Positions 32,863 through 41,664 of a stretch of DNA of 63,706 nt are shown piece after piece. Both the position numbers and the translations under genes were made by a program. Position 1 is the stretch's first letter. Each line of letters begins with the position of its first letter. The notes beneath the pieces were generated by a model. The model worked only from the letters and a program-made list of their open reading frames with translations, had not been told where the DNA came from and did not search any database. This DNA comes from an uncultured Eubacteriales bacterium (GTDB taxonomy: Bacteria; Bacillota; Clostridia; Oscillospirales; Acutalibacteraceae), in NCBI GenBank assembly GCA_949292775.1, contig CASFBL010000011.1, positions 1-63,706 of the forward strand. Direction: 5' to 3'.

Positions 32863-33908
32863 ATGTGCGGTAAGGTGCGGGTTTGGGAAGAAAAAATACT
32901 GCTGCCGACCTATAAGATCGGTGCGCCCAATAAAAACCCCATGTTTTTAGAGAAAAGGGTTTATCAGGGCAGCAGCGGCAAGGTCTATCCGCACACGGTG
33001 ATTGACCGTATTTTTGACGAAAAAGAGGACAAAGCCTATACGGCGGTCTATTTGGAAAACGATTATATCAAGGTCATGGTTTTGCCGGAAATCGGCGGCA
33101 GAATCCAGCGCGCGGCGGACGCGAATATCTCACCTATCTGCCCGACGGCAAAAAGCAGGAAATTCCGCAAGCGGCCGTCTGCCCGCCCGACCCGGCGGAC
33201 TGCGCAACGACCGAGGATTTATATTTGTATGGTCTGCACATCACGCAGTACCGTCACGCAACTTACGCGCCGGAGGATTATTTCAAAGAAGGTCTGCGGC
33301 GTGACCCGACCGACATCCGGCTGAACAACGCTTACGGGCTGTTGCTGCTGCGGCAGGGATATTTTAAAGAGAGCGAGCCGTTTTTCCGCGCCGCCGTGCA
33401 AAAAGCAATACGCTCTAACCCGAATCCCTACGACAGCGAGCCGTATTACAATTTGGGGCTGTGCCTGTTGTATCAGGGCAGGCTTTCAGAAAGCTATGAC
33501 GCGTTTTACAAATCCACATGGTGCAACGCCTGTCAGGAAGCGGCGTTCTATCACATGGCGTGCATCTGTGCAAGACAGGGTGACTTTGAAACGGCGCTTG
33601 CACATTTGGATGATGCAATTATTAAAAACGGGCGTAATTATAAAGCGCTCGACCTCAAAGCCATGCTCCTTTTGAAAACCGGGCGCGAGGAACAGGCGCG
33701 TGCGCTTGCCGAAACCGTGCGTTCGCTGGATGCGCTGGATACAATCAGCGGCCGTATTTTAGGGAAACCCGTTTCCATGAACCACAACCACGCCATCGAA
33801 ATCGCCATTGAATTTGCCGCGGCGGGGCTGTATGAAGACGCAATCGAAGTCCTGCGCCAAGACAACAGCCATTTTGCCATGCTGATATACAAAAAGCTGT
33901 TTGCATAA
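32863..33908 (+). pseudogene. Remnant of a DUF5107/TPR protein with an internal deletion and frameshift
   Basis: Frame 1 from the ATG at 32863 (good AAGGAG site) encodes a typical DUF5107 N-terminus (RVWEEKILLPTYKIGAPNKN, VMVLPEIGGRIQRA). Near 33112 homology jumps to another frame that encodes GREYLTYLPDGKKQEIPQ, then LYLYGLHITQYRHATYAPED and TPR repeats up to 33908. Full-length relatives are about 1100 residues; here the beta-sandwich core between residues of about 85 and 400 is missing, and the C-terminus also stops early (MLIYKKLFA). It stands first in the glycan run, and an intact DUF5107 paralogue lies at 47573-49483. DUF5107 proteins are often found in carbohydrate loci, with function unknown. 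Confidence 0.8.
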
Positions 33909-33932
33909 ATCATTAAAAAAGGAGACACAACG

Positions 33933-34988
33933 ATGAGAAAGTTTTTCAAGAAAAAAGCTGTTCGGGTCATTCTTTGCGTGCTCGCCGTTTGGCTTGCCGT
34001 GGTGGCAGTTTGCAACGCGTGGTTCGCTTCGGTTGCGCTGCAAGAGCAAAAGGGCGTTGCCGTGTGTGACGAATGGTCACCTGAGGACACCTACACGCCC
34101 GATTACGCACAGAGCATTGATGCAGGCGACGGCGACTTTAAAATCCTCTGCCTGACAGATATACATATCCGCAATCACGGTACTTTTGCTGCGGCGCTCG
34201 GCGTCAACTTCATTTTGGACGGCATGAGCCGCATCCGGTTGAAGCAGCTGATTGAAGAGGTGCAGCCCGGGCTTATTCTCATCGGCGGCGACACGGTTTT
34301 GACCGCGTGGAACGACATTTGCACACAGCAGTTTGCCGATTTCATGGACGGCTTTGAAATCCCCTGGGCGCCGGTGTTCGGCAACCACGATTATGAGGGA
34401 CGCGCCGACAAGGCGAAGCTTGCGGAAATCTATGAAAGCAGCGAATACTGCCTGTTTAAAAGCGGCCCTGCCGGCATGAACGGCATGGGCAACTATATCA
34501 TCAACCTGACACGCGACGGCAAGCCGGTTTATTCCCTGTTTATGTTTGACGACGGGCAATATCGCATCGTCGACGGTCAAATCACCGACGGCGGCATCGG
34601 CGAAAATCAGATTGCGTGGTATAAATGGGCGGTAGACGGCATTCTTGCACAGGCCGGCGAGACCGTGCCGAGCATGGCGTTTATGCATGTGCCGCTTCCG
34701 GAATACAAAGAAATTACCGATGGCTATACACAAGGCATGCGCGGCGAGGACAGCTATACAGCGGTGAATAACGACGGTTTCTTTACAGCCTTTAAAGAGA
34801 ACGGCGGCACTCATGTTTTTGCAGGTCATGACCATAACAACAACTTCTTCGCGGAATATGAAGGCGTACAGCTTTGCTATTTCACAAAAAGCTCTTACAA
34901 CTGCTATTTCTCCTTTGATGCGCTCGGCGGCAATGTACTGACGCTCGACAGCAACAACCAGATCCACGCGGAGATCAAATCGTTTTAA
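33933..34988 (+). CDS. Membrane-anchored calcineurin-like metallophosphoesterase
   Basis: This 351-residue protein begins with a transmembrane anchor (VRVILCVLAVWLAVVAVCNA), which puts the catalytic domain outside. Motifs in order are LCLTDIHI (Asp-x-His), LIGGDTV, VFGNHDYEG, FMHVPLPE and FAGHDHNNN, so all metal ligands are present. AAGGAGA precedes the ATG. It is the first intact gene of the glycan run and one of five surface phosphoesterase-type proteins in that run. Confidence 0.92.
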   Translation: MRKFFKKKAVRVILCVLAVWLAVVAVCNAWFASVALQEQKGVAVCDEWSPEDTYTPDYAQSIDAGDGDFKILCLTDIHIRNHGTFAAALGVNFILDGMSRIRLKQLIEEVQPGLILIGGDTVLTAWNDICTQQFADFMDGFEIPWAPVFGNHDYEGRADKAKLAEIYESSEYCLFKSGPAGMNGMGNYIINLTRDGKPVYSLFMFDDGQYRIVDGQITDGGIGENQIAWYKWAVDGILAQAGETVPSMAFMHVPLPEYKEITDGYTQGMRGEDSYTAVNNDGFFTAFKENGGTHVFAGHDHNNNFFAEYEGVQLCYFTKSSYNCYFSFDALGGNVLTLDSNNQIHAEIKSF

Positions 34989-35002
34989 CAAAGGAGAACG
35001 CC

Positions 35003-36301
35003 ATGCGGTTTCGTTTTGATTACAGCAAAACCATGCTTTTAAAGCTGGGCATCGGGCTTCCCGACAACAAGGGCGGCTGCAAAATGTCCAACACCTTTGA
35101 ACAGGCGCTTGAAAAAATCAAGGCGGCGGACGCGCTCACGCTCGGTGCGCCGAAAATCGTGTATTTGGTCGGTTGGCAGTATTTGGGGCACGACGACAAA
35201 TACCCCGCCTTTTTTGAGGTAAATGAATATGCCAAGCGCGAGCAGGACGCGACCGCGCGCGACAGTTTGCTGTGGCTGATGCGGGAAGCACGCCGTTATC
35301 ACACGACGGTTTCTCTGCACATCAATCTTTCCGACGCCTATCCCGACAGCCCGCTGTGGGACACCTACCTGCAAAACGACCTGATTTTATGCAAGGCGAA
35401 CGGCAAACCGAAACCGACCGGCGTTTGGAACGGCAGAACCGCCTATCAGGTGCGGTTTGCTGAGGAATATAAAAGCGGGTTCTTTCAAAAACGCGCCGAG
35501 CAGCTTTTAGAGCTTGTTCCCGAGCTGCAAACGGCGGGAACGATTCATGTCGATGCGTTTTTTGTAAGGCGCGGCAAAAACACCACGATTGCGGAAGAAA
35601 AGAAATACCGCCGCAAAATGATTGAATGGTTTTTAGACAAAGGCATAGATGTCACTTCTGAGTTCATTTACCGGGAGCTTGCCTGCGGCTATCGCTCGCT
35701 TTGGGGCAAAAGCGATACGGTGGGGCTGATTCCCGCCGTTTGGAACCTCCGCATGACACAGCGCGACTATCTGCGTTATCCCCCGCAGCTTTTGGCGGGC
35801 GGTCAGCTTGCCATGGGGATTCAATGGGATAAGGATTTGCAGTATCTGTTTTACGGAAACGCGCACGGCGAACAAAACTTCGGGCTGAACGGCGCCGCGT
35901 TCCAGCAAGCCTTTACGCGCGAATTCGCCCTGAAGACCGTGCCGTATTTATTTTTGAACGCACACAAGCTTCGCTCGATTTCCGGCGTGGGGAAAGCCCG
36001 GCGGGCGCATTTTGACGGCGGTGTGCAAACGGCGGTGCGTGACCAGGCGATTTATGAAAACGACCGGCGCTTAAAATCCGGCGAAACGCTTTGTCTGCCG
36101 GTTGCCTGGCAGGAGAACGCCTGGTATGCGTTTTCCGGCAGCGGCGGGGAATGTGAAGTTTATGTGCCGTTTGAAAAAGTGCGTGTTTACCGTGTCGGCG
36201 CCGAAGGAGAGCACTTGCTGACAGAAGCTAAAACAAACCGCAACTTATTAAAGCTGACTATGGAAAAAGACACAGGTTATAGAATCGAAAAACAATCATA
36301 G
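35003..36301 (+). CDS. GH101-like glycosidase, catalytic domain only, cytoplasmic
   Basis: This 432-residue protein has the marks of the GH101 (endo-alpha-N-acetylgalactosaminidase) TIM barrel: YLVGWQYLGHDDKYPAFFEV near residue 55 and SLHINLSDAYPDSP further on. The candidate nucleophile Asp184 is in TIHVDAFF and the candidate acid/base Glu220 in DVTSEFIY, a spacing near that of GH101. Classical GH101 enzymes exceed 1000 residues, are secreted and carry binding modules; this one has only the core and no signal peptide. A paralogue lies at 54857-56206. Specificity for core-1 O-glycan is inference. Confidence 0.6.
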   Translation: MRFRFDYSKTMLLKLGIGLPDNKGGCKMSNTFEQALEKIKAADALTLGAPKIVYLVGWQYLGHDDKYPAFFEVNEYAKREQDATARDSLLWLMREARRYHTTVSLHINLSDAYPDSPLWDTYLQNDLILCKANGKPKPTGVWNGRTAYQVRFAEEYKSGFFQKRAEQLLELVPELQTAGTIHVDAFFVRRGKNTTIAEEKKYRRKMIEWFLDKGIDVTSEFIYRELACGYRSLWGKSDTVGLIPAVWNLRMTQRDYLRYPPQLLAGGQLAMGIQWDKDLQYLFYGNAHGEQNFGLNGAAFQQAFTREFALKTVPYLFLNAHKLRSISGVGKARRAHFDGGVQTAVRDQAIYENDRRLKSGETLCLPVAWQENAWYAFSGSGGECEVYVPFEKVRVYRVGAEGEHLLTEAKTNRNLLKLTMEKDTGYRIEKQS

Positions 36302-36311
36302 GGGGAACGAT

Positions 36312-36740
36312 ATGCTGAAACATATTCCGAAAAATCTGTCTCCGGAGCTGCTCAAGATCCTTTGCGAAATGGGGCACGGCGACGAAATTGTTCTGGCGGA
36401 CGCCAATTTCCCGTCTGCATCGATTGCCAAAAGGCTGGTGCGCGCCGACGGAATCCCCGCAGGCGAACTGCTGCAGGCGATTTTGACGCTGATGCCGCTT
36501 GACCAGTATGACAGCGAAAACTTTCTGCTGATGGAAAAGTGCGCGGGCGACCCGGCAGACACCTCTGTTTGGGAAGAATACCAGACGATTTTGCATGCGG
36601 CGGAACCGCAGGCAAAAGCCGCCTTTTTAGAGCGGTTCGCGTTTTATGACCGTGCGCGGCAGGCGTATGCGGTTGTGGCAACCGGCGAAACCCGCCAATA
36701 TGCCAATATTATTTTGAAAAAAGGATGTGTTTTGGAATGA
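36312..36740 (+). CDS. fucU: L-fucose mutarotase (RbsD/FucU family)
   Basis: This 142-residue protein interconverts fucose anomers. MGHGDEIVLADANFPS, with the conserved His22, is the FucU active-site segment, and the C-terminal YANIILKKG matches the family. It is coupled to the following dehydrogenase gene by an ATGA overlap, suggesting that fucose is oxidised next rather than isomerised. Confidence 0.93.
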   Translation: MLKHIPKNLSPELLKILCEMGHGDEIVLADANFPSASIAKRLVRADGIPAGELLQAILTLMPLDQYDSENFLLMEKCAGDPADTSVWEEYQTILHAAEPQAKAAFLERFAFYDRARQAYAVVATGETRQYANIILKKGCVLE

Positions 36741-37951
36741 CGGTGAAAGGCACTTATTTCCAAAACGATGCCAGCCGGCCGCTTTGCTACGGCGAGGTTG
36801 AGACCATCAACCCCAAGCGGCAGCGCCGCAGAGGCGAACCGCTTTTAGAGGGAATCGCGGCAAAGCCGGTGTTTGTAGGCTTTTGCGGCACCGATTATGA
36901 GCTGATGCAAATGGGTCGCCGCGGGGCGTTGACACCCAAATTCCCGAAAGGCGAAGCAAGACTCATCAACGGGCACGAGGGCGTTGTGTTTGTGCCGTCG
37001 CAAAACCGGTTCGCCATTGTGCTCATCCGCGGCGGCGACAGTGCCGACCCGACGCGCTTTACAGAGGATGAAACCTATTTTGAATACGGCTGTGACGGCG
37101 CCGACGGGCTTTTCTGCGACGAAAACTATTTCAATCCCGATATGCTTTTGCATTTGCCGCCGCAGTATGACGGGCTTGAAAAGCTGCCGCTTTCTCTTGC
37201 GAAAAAGTTAGTGTTTTCCGACCCCTATGCCTGCGCTGTGTTCCAGCATGAGCGCATGTGCGACATCGGTACGGCGCAGAACTTCCGTGTTATTATGGCA
37301 AAAAAAGGCTGTTCAGAGGCGGAAGCGCGTTTAGAAGCGTGCGAAAATACATTTGCACGCACCGTGATTTTCGGTATGGGCACGACGGGGCTGTTTATCG
37401 GCGACCAGATTCGGCGCAATCACAAAGACGCCCGGATTTTGTTCGTGGCGCGCAGCGACGAATCTTCTGCCAAGGTTCGCTTTGCAAAAGAGGTTATCGA
37501 AGGCGCGGACTATCTGTGCACCGACGGTATGGACGAAAAAACGACCGCGCGCGAAATTCTTCGTAAACTCGGCGGCACGGCAACGGTGTTTGTCGGCACA
37601 AGCGGCAGCGAAGTGGAACACAGGGTAGCTTTCGGGGAAGGCGTGCTTGGCTGCAACGGCATTTACGACAGCTTTTCACTGGGCCCGAAGGTGACCTTTG
37701 ACACCATGCCGTTTGGATTTAAAAACCATGTGATTCTGTCTTCTATCAATTTCACGCAGGCGCACATGGAAAAGGCAATCCGGATTTTGTGCGAGAGCCG
37801 TTTTGATGAAATTGTCGAGCTGATTGACAAAGAGGCGTTTACGCAAGACCCCATTGCGGCTTATGAAAACAAAATTTTTGCAAAGGGTTCGTCGCTGAAA
37901 ACAGCGGTTGTGTGGAACCCCGAATATATGGAGATGGATTTGACAAAATGA
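36737..37951 (+). CDS. Medium-chain dehydrogenase (glucose-1-dehydrogenase-like), candidate L-fucose dehydrogenase
   Basis: This 404-residue protein has the MDR fold. GFCGTDYELM (catalytic-zinc cysteine region) and LINGHEGVV (His and Glu) are in the N-terminal part, and the Rossmann motif is VIFGMGTTGLFIG. These resemble glucose/galactose 1-dehydrogenases that make aldonolactones. The ATG at 36737 overlaps the fucU stop codon, and its own stop codon overlaps the next ATG. Oxidation of L-fucose to fuconolactone is the role suggested by context. Confidence 0.75.
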   Translation: MTVKGTYFQNDASRPLCYGEVETINPKRQRRRGEPLLEGIAAKPVFVGFCGTDYELMQMGRRGALTPKFPKGEARLINGHEGVVFVPSQNRFAIVLIRGGDSADPTRFTEDETYFEYGCDGADGLFCDENYFNPDMLLHLPPQYDGLEKLPLSLAKKLVFSDPYACAVFQHERMCDIGTAQNFRVIMAKKGCSEAEARLEACENTFARTVIFGMGTTGLFIGDQIRRNHKDARILFVARSDESSAKVRFAKEVIEGADYLCTDGMDEKTTAREILRKLGGTATVFVGTSGSEVEHRVAFGEGVLGCNGIYDSFSLGPKVTFDTMPFGFKNHVILSSINFTQAHMEKAIRILCESRFDEIVELIDKEAFTQDPIAAYENKIFAKGSSLKTAVVWNPEYMEMDLTK

Positions 37952-38967
37952 AAAGCATTCAAATTACAAAACCGGGTGAAATTCAAATCAAAGAAGTGCC
38001 CATGCCGGTTGTGGGCAAGGATGAAGCCTTGCTGCAAATTCTTTACTGCGGCATTTGCGGGGCGGATGTAGCGTCTTTTACCGGCAATCAGCCGTTTACG
38101 ACCTATCCGCGCATTCCCGGGCACGAATTCAGCGCCCGAATCGTGGAAATCGGCGAAAATGACCGCGGCTTAAAAGCGGGCGATATTGTAACCGCAAACC
38201 CGTATTTCAACTGCGGGCACTGCTACGCCTGCCAAAGAGGGCTTGTAAATGCCTGCACGGACAATCAGACAATGGGTGTGCAGCGTGACGGCAGTTTCTG
38301 TGAATATGTTGCCATGCCGGTTTCGCGCATTATTCCGGGCAAGGGGCTTTCGGCAAAAGCGCTTGCGCTTATCGAGCCGTTTTCCATCAGCTGCCATGCG
38401 CTTTCGCGTGCAGCGGTGCGCCCGGGCGACAACCTTTTGATTATGGGGGCTGGCCCAATCGGTCTGTTCGCGTTGATGAAAGCCAAGGCCATGGGCGCGC
38501 GCGTCGCGATTGCCGACCTTTTAGACAACCGTCTTGCGCTCGCTGAAAGCTACGGTGCGGATATGACCATTTCTGTCGAAAAGGAAGACCTTGCTGAAAA
38601 AGCGGCGGCGTTCACAGACGGAAACGGATTTGATGTTTGCGTGGAAGCGTGCGGACAGCCGGCAACTTTCCTGTCCTGCATTGACGCGGCGGCGCACGGT
38701 GCGAACATCATTCTCATCGGCAACGGCAAAAAAGAAACGACCTTTGTGCATTCGGTGCTTTTGAAAAAAGAGTTAAATGTTTTCGGCAGCCGCAACGCAT
38801 ATACAAAAGATTTTGAAGAATTGATAGAACTGGTGGCGGCCGGCGGTGCGGATGTGCTGAAAATGGTCAGCGGCGTATACCCGATGGAGCGCGCTGAGGA
38901 AGCGTTTTCGGCGCTGGCACACAACGACGGAACGCTTGCAAAATTGTTGATTCAAATTGCAGATTGA
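37948..38967 (+). CDS. Zinc-dependent alcohol dehydrogenase (sorbitol/threonine dehydrogenase type)
   Basis: This 339-residue MDR enzyme has the catalytic-zinc motifs CGICGADV and GHEFSARIVEIGE, the structural-zinc cysteines in FNCGHCYACQRG, and the cofactor loop GAGPIGLFALMKAKAMGA. ATGA coupling with the previous dehydrogenase indicates joint expression. It may oxidise 2-keto-3-deoxy-fuconate or handle lactaldehyde; the sequence does not decide. Confidence 0.88.
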   Translation: MKSIQITKPGEIQIKEVPMPVVGKDEALLQILYCGICGADVASFTGNQPFTTYPRIPGHEFSARIVEIGENDRGLKAGDIVTANPYFNCGHCYACQRGLVNACTDNQTMGVQRDGSFCEYVAMPVSRIIPGKGLSAKALALIEPFSISCHALSRAAVRPGDNLLIMGAGPIGLFALMKAKAMGARVAIADLLDNRLALAESYGADMTISVEKEDLAEKAAAFTDGNGFDVCVEACGQPATFLSCIDAAAHGANIILIGNGKKETTFVHSVLLKKELNVFGSRNAYTKDFEELIELVAAGGADVLKMVSGVYPMERAEEAFSALAHNDGTLAKLLIQIAD

Positions 38968-38977
38968 GGCGAGAAAA

Positions 38978-40303
38978 ATGAAAGAAACGATTATTCAGTT
39001 CGGCGAAGGGAATTTTCTTCGAGGCTTTGTAGATTATTTTATACATAAGCTCCATGAAAAAGGGCTTTATGACGGCAAGGTAGTTGTTGTGCAGCCTATT
39101 GAAAAAGGACTGGTGCCGGTTTTAAACGAGCAGGCGGGTGTTTACAACCTGTATTTGCGCGGTATGGAAAACGGGCAGCAGGTCGTGGAGCACACGCGCG
39201 TTACCTCGATTTCCCGCGGCATTGACCCTTATGCGGATTTTGACGCATTTCTGCGCCTTGCAGATTCGCCGGATTTTCGGTTTGTCGTGTCCAACACCAC
39301 CGAAGCGGGCATTGCGTTTGACAGCACCTGCGCATTTACCGACAAGCCTGCCCGTTCTTTCCCGGGAAAAGTCACGCAGCTTTTATTCCGTCGTTTTCAG
39401 AACAACCTGCCGGGCTTTGTGTTTCTTGCCTGCGAGCTAATTGACAATAACGGCGGGGAACTGCGAGATTGCGTTCTGCGCTATGCGGATTTGTGGGAAC
39501 TGGGCGATGAATTCAAGGCGTGGATTGACTCTGAAAATACTTTTTGCAACACACTTGTGGACCGCATTGTGACCGGCTACCCGAAAGACGAGGCTGAGGC
39601 GCTCTGCAAAGCGCTCGGCTATCAGGATAAGCTGCTCGATACCGCAGAGATTTTCCACCTGTGGGTGATTGAGGGCAACTTCGAACAGGAACTGCCTTTG
39701 CAAAAAGCCGGGTTCCATGTGGTTTGGACAGACGATGTTCGCCCCTATAAAAAACGCAAGGTGCGGGTGCTCAACGGTGCGCACACCTCTATGGTCTGCC
39801 CGGCGATGCTTGCGGGGCTTTCCACAGTCGGCGAATGCCTTGCTGACGAACAGATGCGTCGGTTTTTGAACACCTGCCTTTTCCAGGCAATTTTGCCGGT
39901 GCTCGGCGAGAACGAAGAAAACATGGCGTTTACAAGCGCAGTTTTGGAGCGCTTTTCCAACCCGTTCATTAAGCACCGGCTTTCGTCTATATCGCTGAAT
40001 TCCGTCAGCAAGTACAGCGTGCGCGTTCTGCCGACCGTTCTCGATTTTTACAAGGCAAACGGTGTTTATCCAAAAGCTTTGGTTTTTTCTCTTGCCGCTT
40101 TGCTTGTATTTTATAAAACCGCTTCGCCGCAGGATGACGCGGCGGTCATTCAAAGCATCCGCCAGCGCGATTTGCCGCAGATTCTTTCAGATGAAGCGCT
40201 GTGGGGCGCTGACCTTTCCGGGCTTTTGCCGCTGGTGCAGGAAAGCATCCAGCGCATTGCGCGTGACGGCATTCGGGAGGCGATTGAGTGGGCTATATCC
40301 TGA
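38978..40303 (+). CDS. Mannitol-dehydrogenase-family oxidoreductase (tagaturonate reductase UxaB-like)
   Basis: This 441-residue NAD-dependent enzyme begins IIQFGEGNFLRGFVDYF, the UxaB-type dinucleotide-binding start. It has VVSNTTEAGIAFD and the catalytic-lysine region FSNPFIKHRLSSISLNSVSK. GAGGCGAG precedes the ATG at 38978. UxaB normally reduces tagaturonate to altronate. Next to fucU and a lactonase, a related 6-deoxy sugar acid is equally possible. Confidence 0.88.
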   Translation: MKETIIQFGEGNFLRGFVDYFIHKLHEKGLYDGKVVVVQPIEKGLVPVLNEQAGVYNLYLRGMENGQQVVEHTRVTSISRGIDPYADFDAFLRLADSPDFRFVVSNTTEAGIAFDSTCAFTDKPARSFPGKVTQLLFRRFQNNLPGFVFLACELIDNNGGELRDCVLRYADLWELGDEFKAWIDSENTFCNTLVDRIVTGYPKDEAEALCKALGYQDKLLDTAEIFHLWVIEGNFEQELPLQKAGFHVVWTDDVRPYKKRKVRVLNGAHTSMVCPAMLAGLSTVGECLADEQMRRFLNTCLFQAILPVLGENEENMAFTSAVLERFSNPFIKHRLSSISLNSVSKYSVRVLPTVLDFYKANGVYPKALVFSLAALLVFYKTASPQDDAAVIQSIRQRDLPQILSDEALWGADLSGLLPLVQESIQRIARDGIREAIEWAIS

Positions 40304-41664
40304 TTCACCCGGCGGACAATGTCGTCGTTTCGCCGGAAAACGGACATAAATATGCTGCGAAAGACATTTCAAAGGGGGAAACCGTCTTTAAATATGGGTT
40401 CCCTATCGGTTTTGCCAGCGCCGACATCCAAAAGGGCGAGCATGTGCACAGCCACAATCTGAAAACGGCGCTCGGCGGCGAGCAAGCATATACTTACACA
40501 CCGGACATACCGAAGCAAACGCCGCTTGCCGCGCCCGAGATTTCAGCTTTTGTGCGGCAAAACGGGGAAATCGGTATTCGCAATGATATTTGGATTATTA
40601 ACACAGTCGGCTGCGTCAACAAAACGGCACAGCGCCTTGCCGCGGCAACGGGCGCTTTCTCGTTTGCGCACCCGTATGGCTGCAGCCAGCTTGGCGGCGA
40701 CCATGCGGTCACGCAGAAGATTCTCTGCGGCCTGATTCGCCACCCCAATGCCGGCGGCGTGCTGGTGCTGGGGCTTGGCTGCGAAAACAACCGTATTGAT
40801 GAATTGAAAAAGGTACTCGGACCTTATGACAAGCAGCGGGTTCGGTTTTTGAACGCGCAGGACTGCAGCGATGAACTTGAAGAGGGCGTGCGTCTGATTC
40901 GCGAGCTGCAGGCCGTTGCAGCTAAAGACAGGCGCGTTGCGGTGCCTGCCTCTAAGCTTAAAATCGGTCTGAAATGCGGCGGCAGCGACGGCTTTTCCGG
41001 CATTACCGCCAACCCGCTCATTGGGCGTATTACCGAACGCCTGACAGCAATGGGCGGCACAGCCGTGCTTTCGGAAGTGCCGGAAATGTTTGGCGCAGAG
41101 CAGCTTTTAATGAACCGCTGCGTCAGCCAAACGGTGTTTGAACAGACGGTGCAGCTGATCAACCGTTATAAGGCCTATTTTATTGCACACGGTCAGTCGG
41201 TCAGCGAAAATCCGTCGCCCGGCAATAAAGCGGGCGGCATTACAACGCTCGAGGAAAAATCACTCGGCTGTGTGCAGAAGGGCGGCAATGCGCCGGTCAC
41301 GGCTGTTTTGGATTACGGCGACACGGCAGTGCTTCCGGGCTTAAATCTTTTGAACGGTCCCGGCAACGATATGGTGTCTGTGACCAATCTGACGGCGGCA
41401 GGCTGCCACATGATTTTGTTTTCAACCGGGCGCGGTACGCCGCTTGGCGCACCGGTGCCGACGGTAAAAATTGCCACCAACACAGCCCTTGCGCAGAAAA
41501 AACCGCATTGGGTGGATTTTGATGCCGGAACCGTTTCAGAGGACGGGCAGGCGGCGGATAAATTGTTCCAAACGGTATTGGATGTCGCGAGCGGCAAGCA
41601 GACGAGAAACGAAGAAAACGGATACCGTGAAATCGCCATTTTTAAGGACGGTGTTACACTTTGA
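40288..41664 (+). CDS. UxaA-family dehydratase (altronate/fuconate dehydratase-like)
   Basis: This 458-residue single-chain UxaA protein has an N-terminal SAF domain (residues about 1-85) and a C-terminal dehydratase domain with RNDIWIINTVGCVN, HPYGCSQLGGDH, VLGLGCENN and LKCGGSDGFSGITANP. GTG at 40288 lies inside the end of the previous gene behind GGGAGG. In Campylobacter jejuni a UxaA homologue next to FucU and an amidohydrolase is part of L-fucose oxidation, so fuconate is a good candidate substrate here. Confidence 0.9.
   Translation: MGYILIHPADNVVVSPENGHKYAAKDISKGETVFKYGFPIGFASADIQKGEHVHSHNLKTALGGEQAYTYTPDIPKQTPLAAPEISAFVRQNGEIGIRNDIWIINTVGCVNKTAQRLAAATGAFSFAHPYGCSQLGGDHAVTQKILCGLIRHPNAGGVLVLGLGCENNRIDELKKVLGPYDKQRVRFLNAQDCSDELEEGVRLIRELQAVAAKDRRVAVPASKLKIGLKCGGSDGFSGITANPLIGRITERLTAMGGTAVLSEVPEMFGAEQLLMNRCVSQTVFEQTVQLINRYKAYFIAHGQSVSENPSPGNKAGGITTLEEKSLGCVQKGGNAPVTAVLDYGDTAVLPGLNLLNGPGNDMVSVTNLTAAGCHMILFSTGRGTPLGAPVPTVKIATNTALAQKKPHWVDFDAGTVSEDGQAADKLFQTVLDVASGKQTRNEENGYREIAIFKDGVTL

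Noticed and set aside
38978-41664. Galacturonate pathway (uxaB-uxaA) as the main role
   Set aside because: UxaC isomerase and uronate glycosidases are missing, while fucU, a lactonase-like gene and two fucosidases are adjacent. Kept only as an alternative.
36737-41664. Start/stop overlaps as sequencing frameshifts
   Set aside because: Each is a clean ATGA, TTGA or short in-gene overlap with both proteins complete, which is normal translational coupling.
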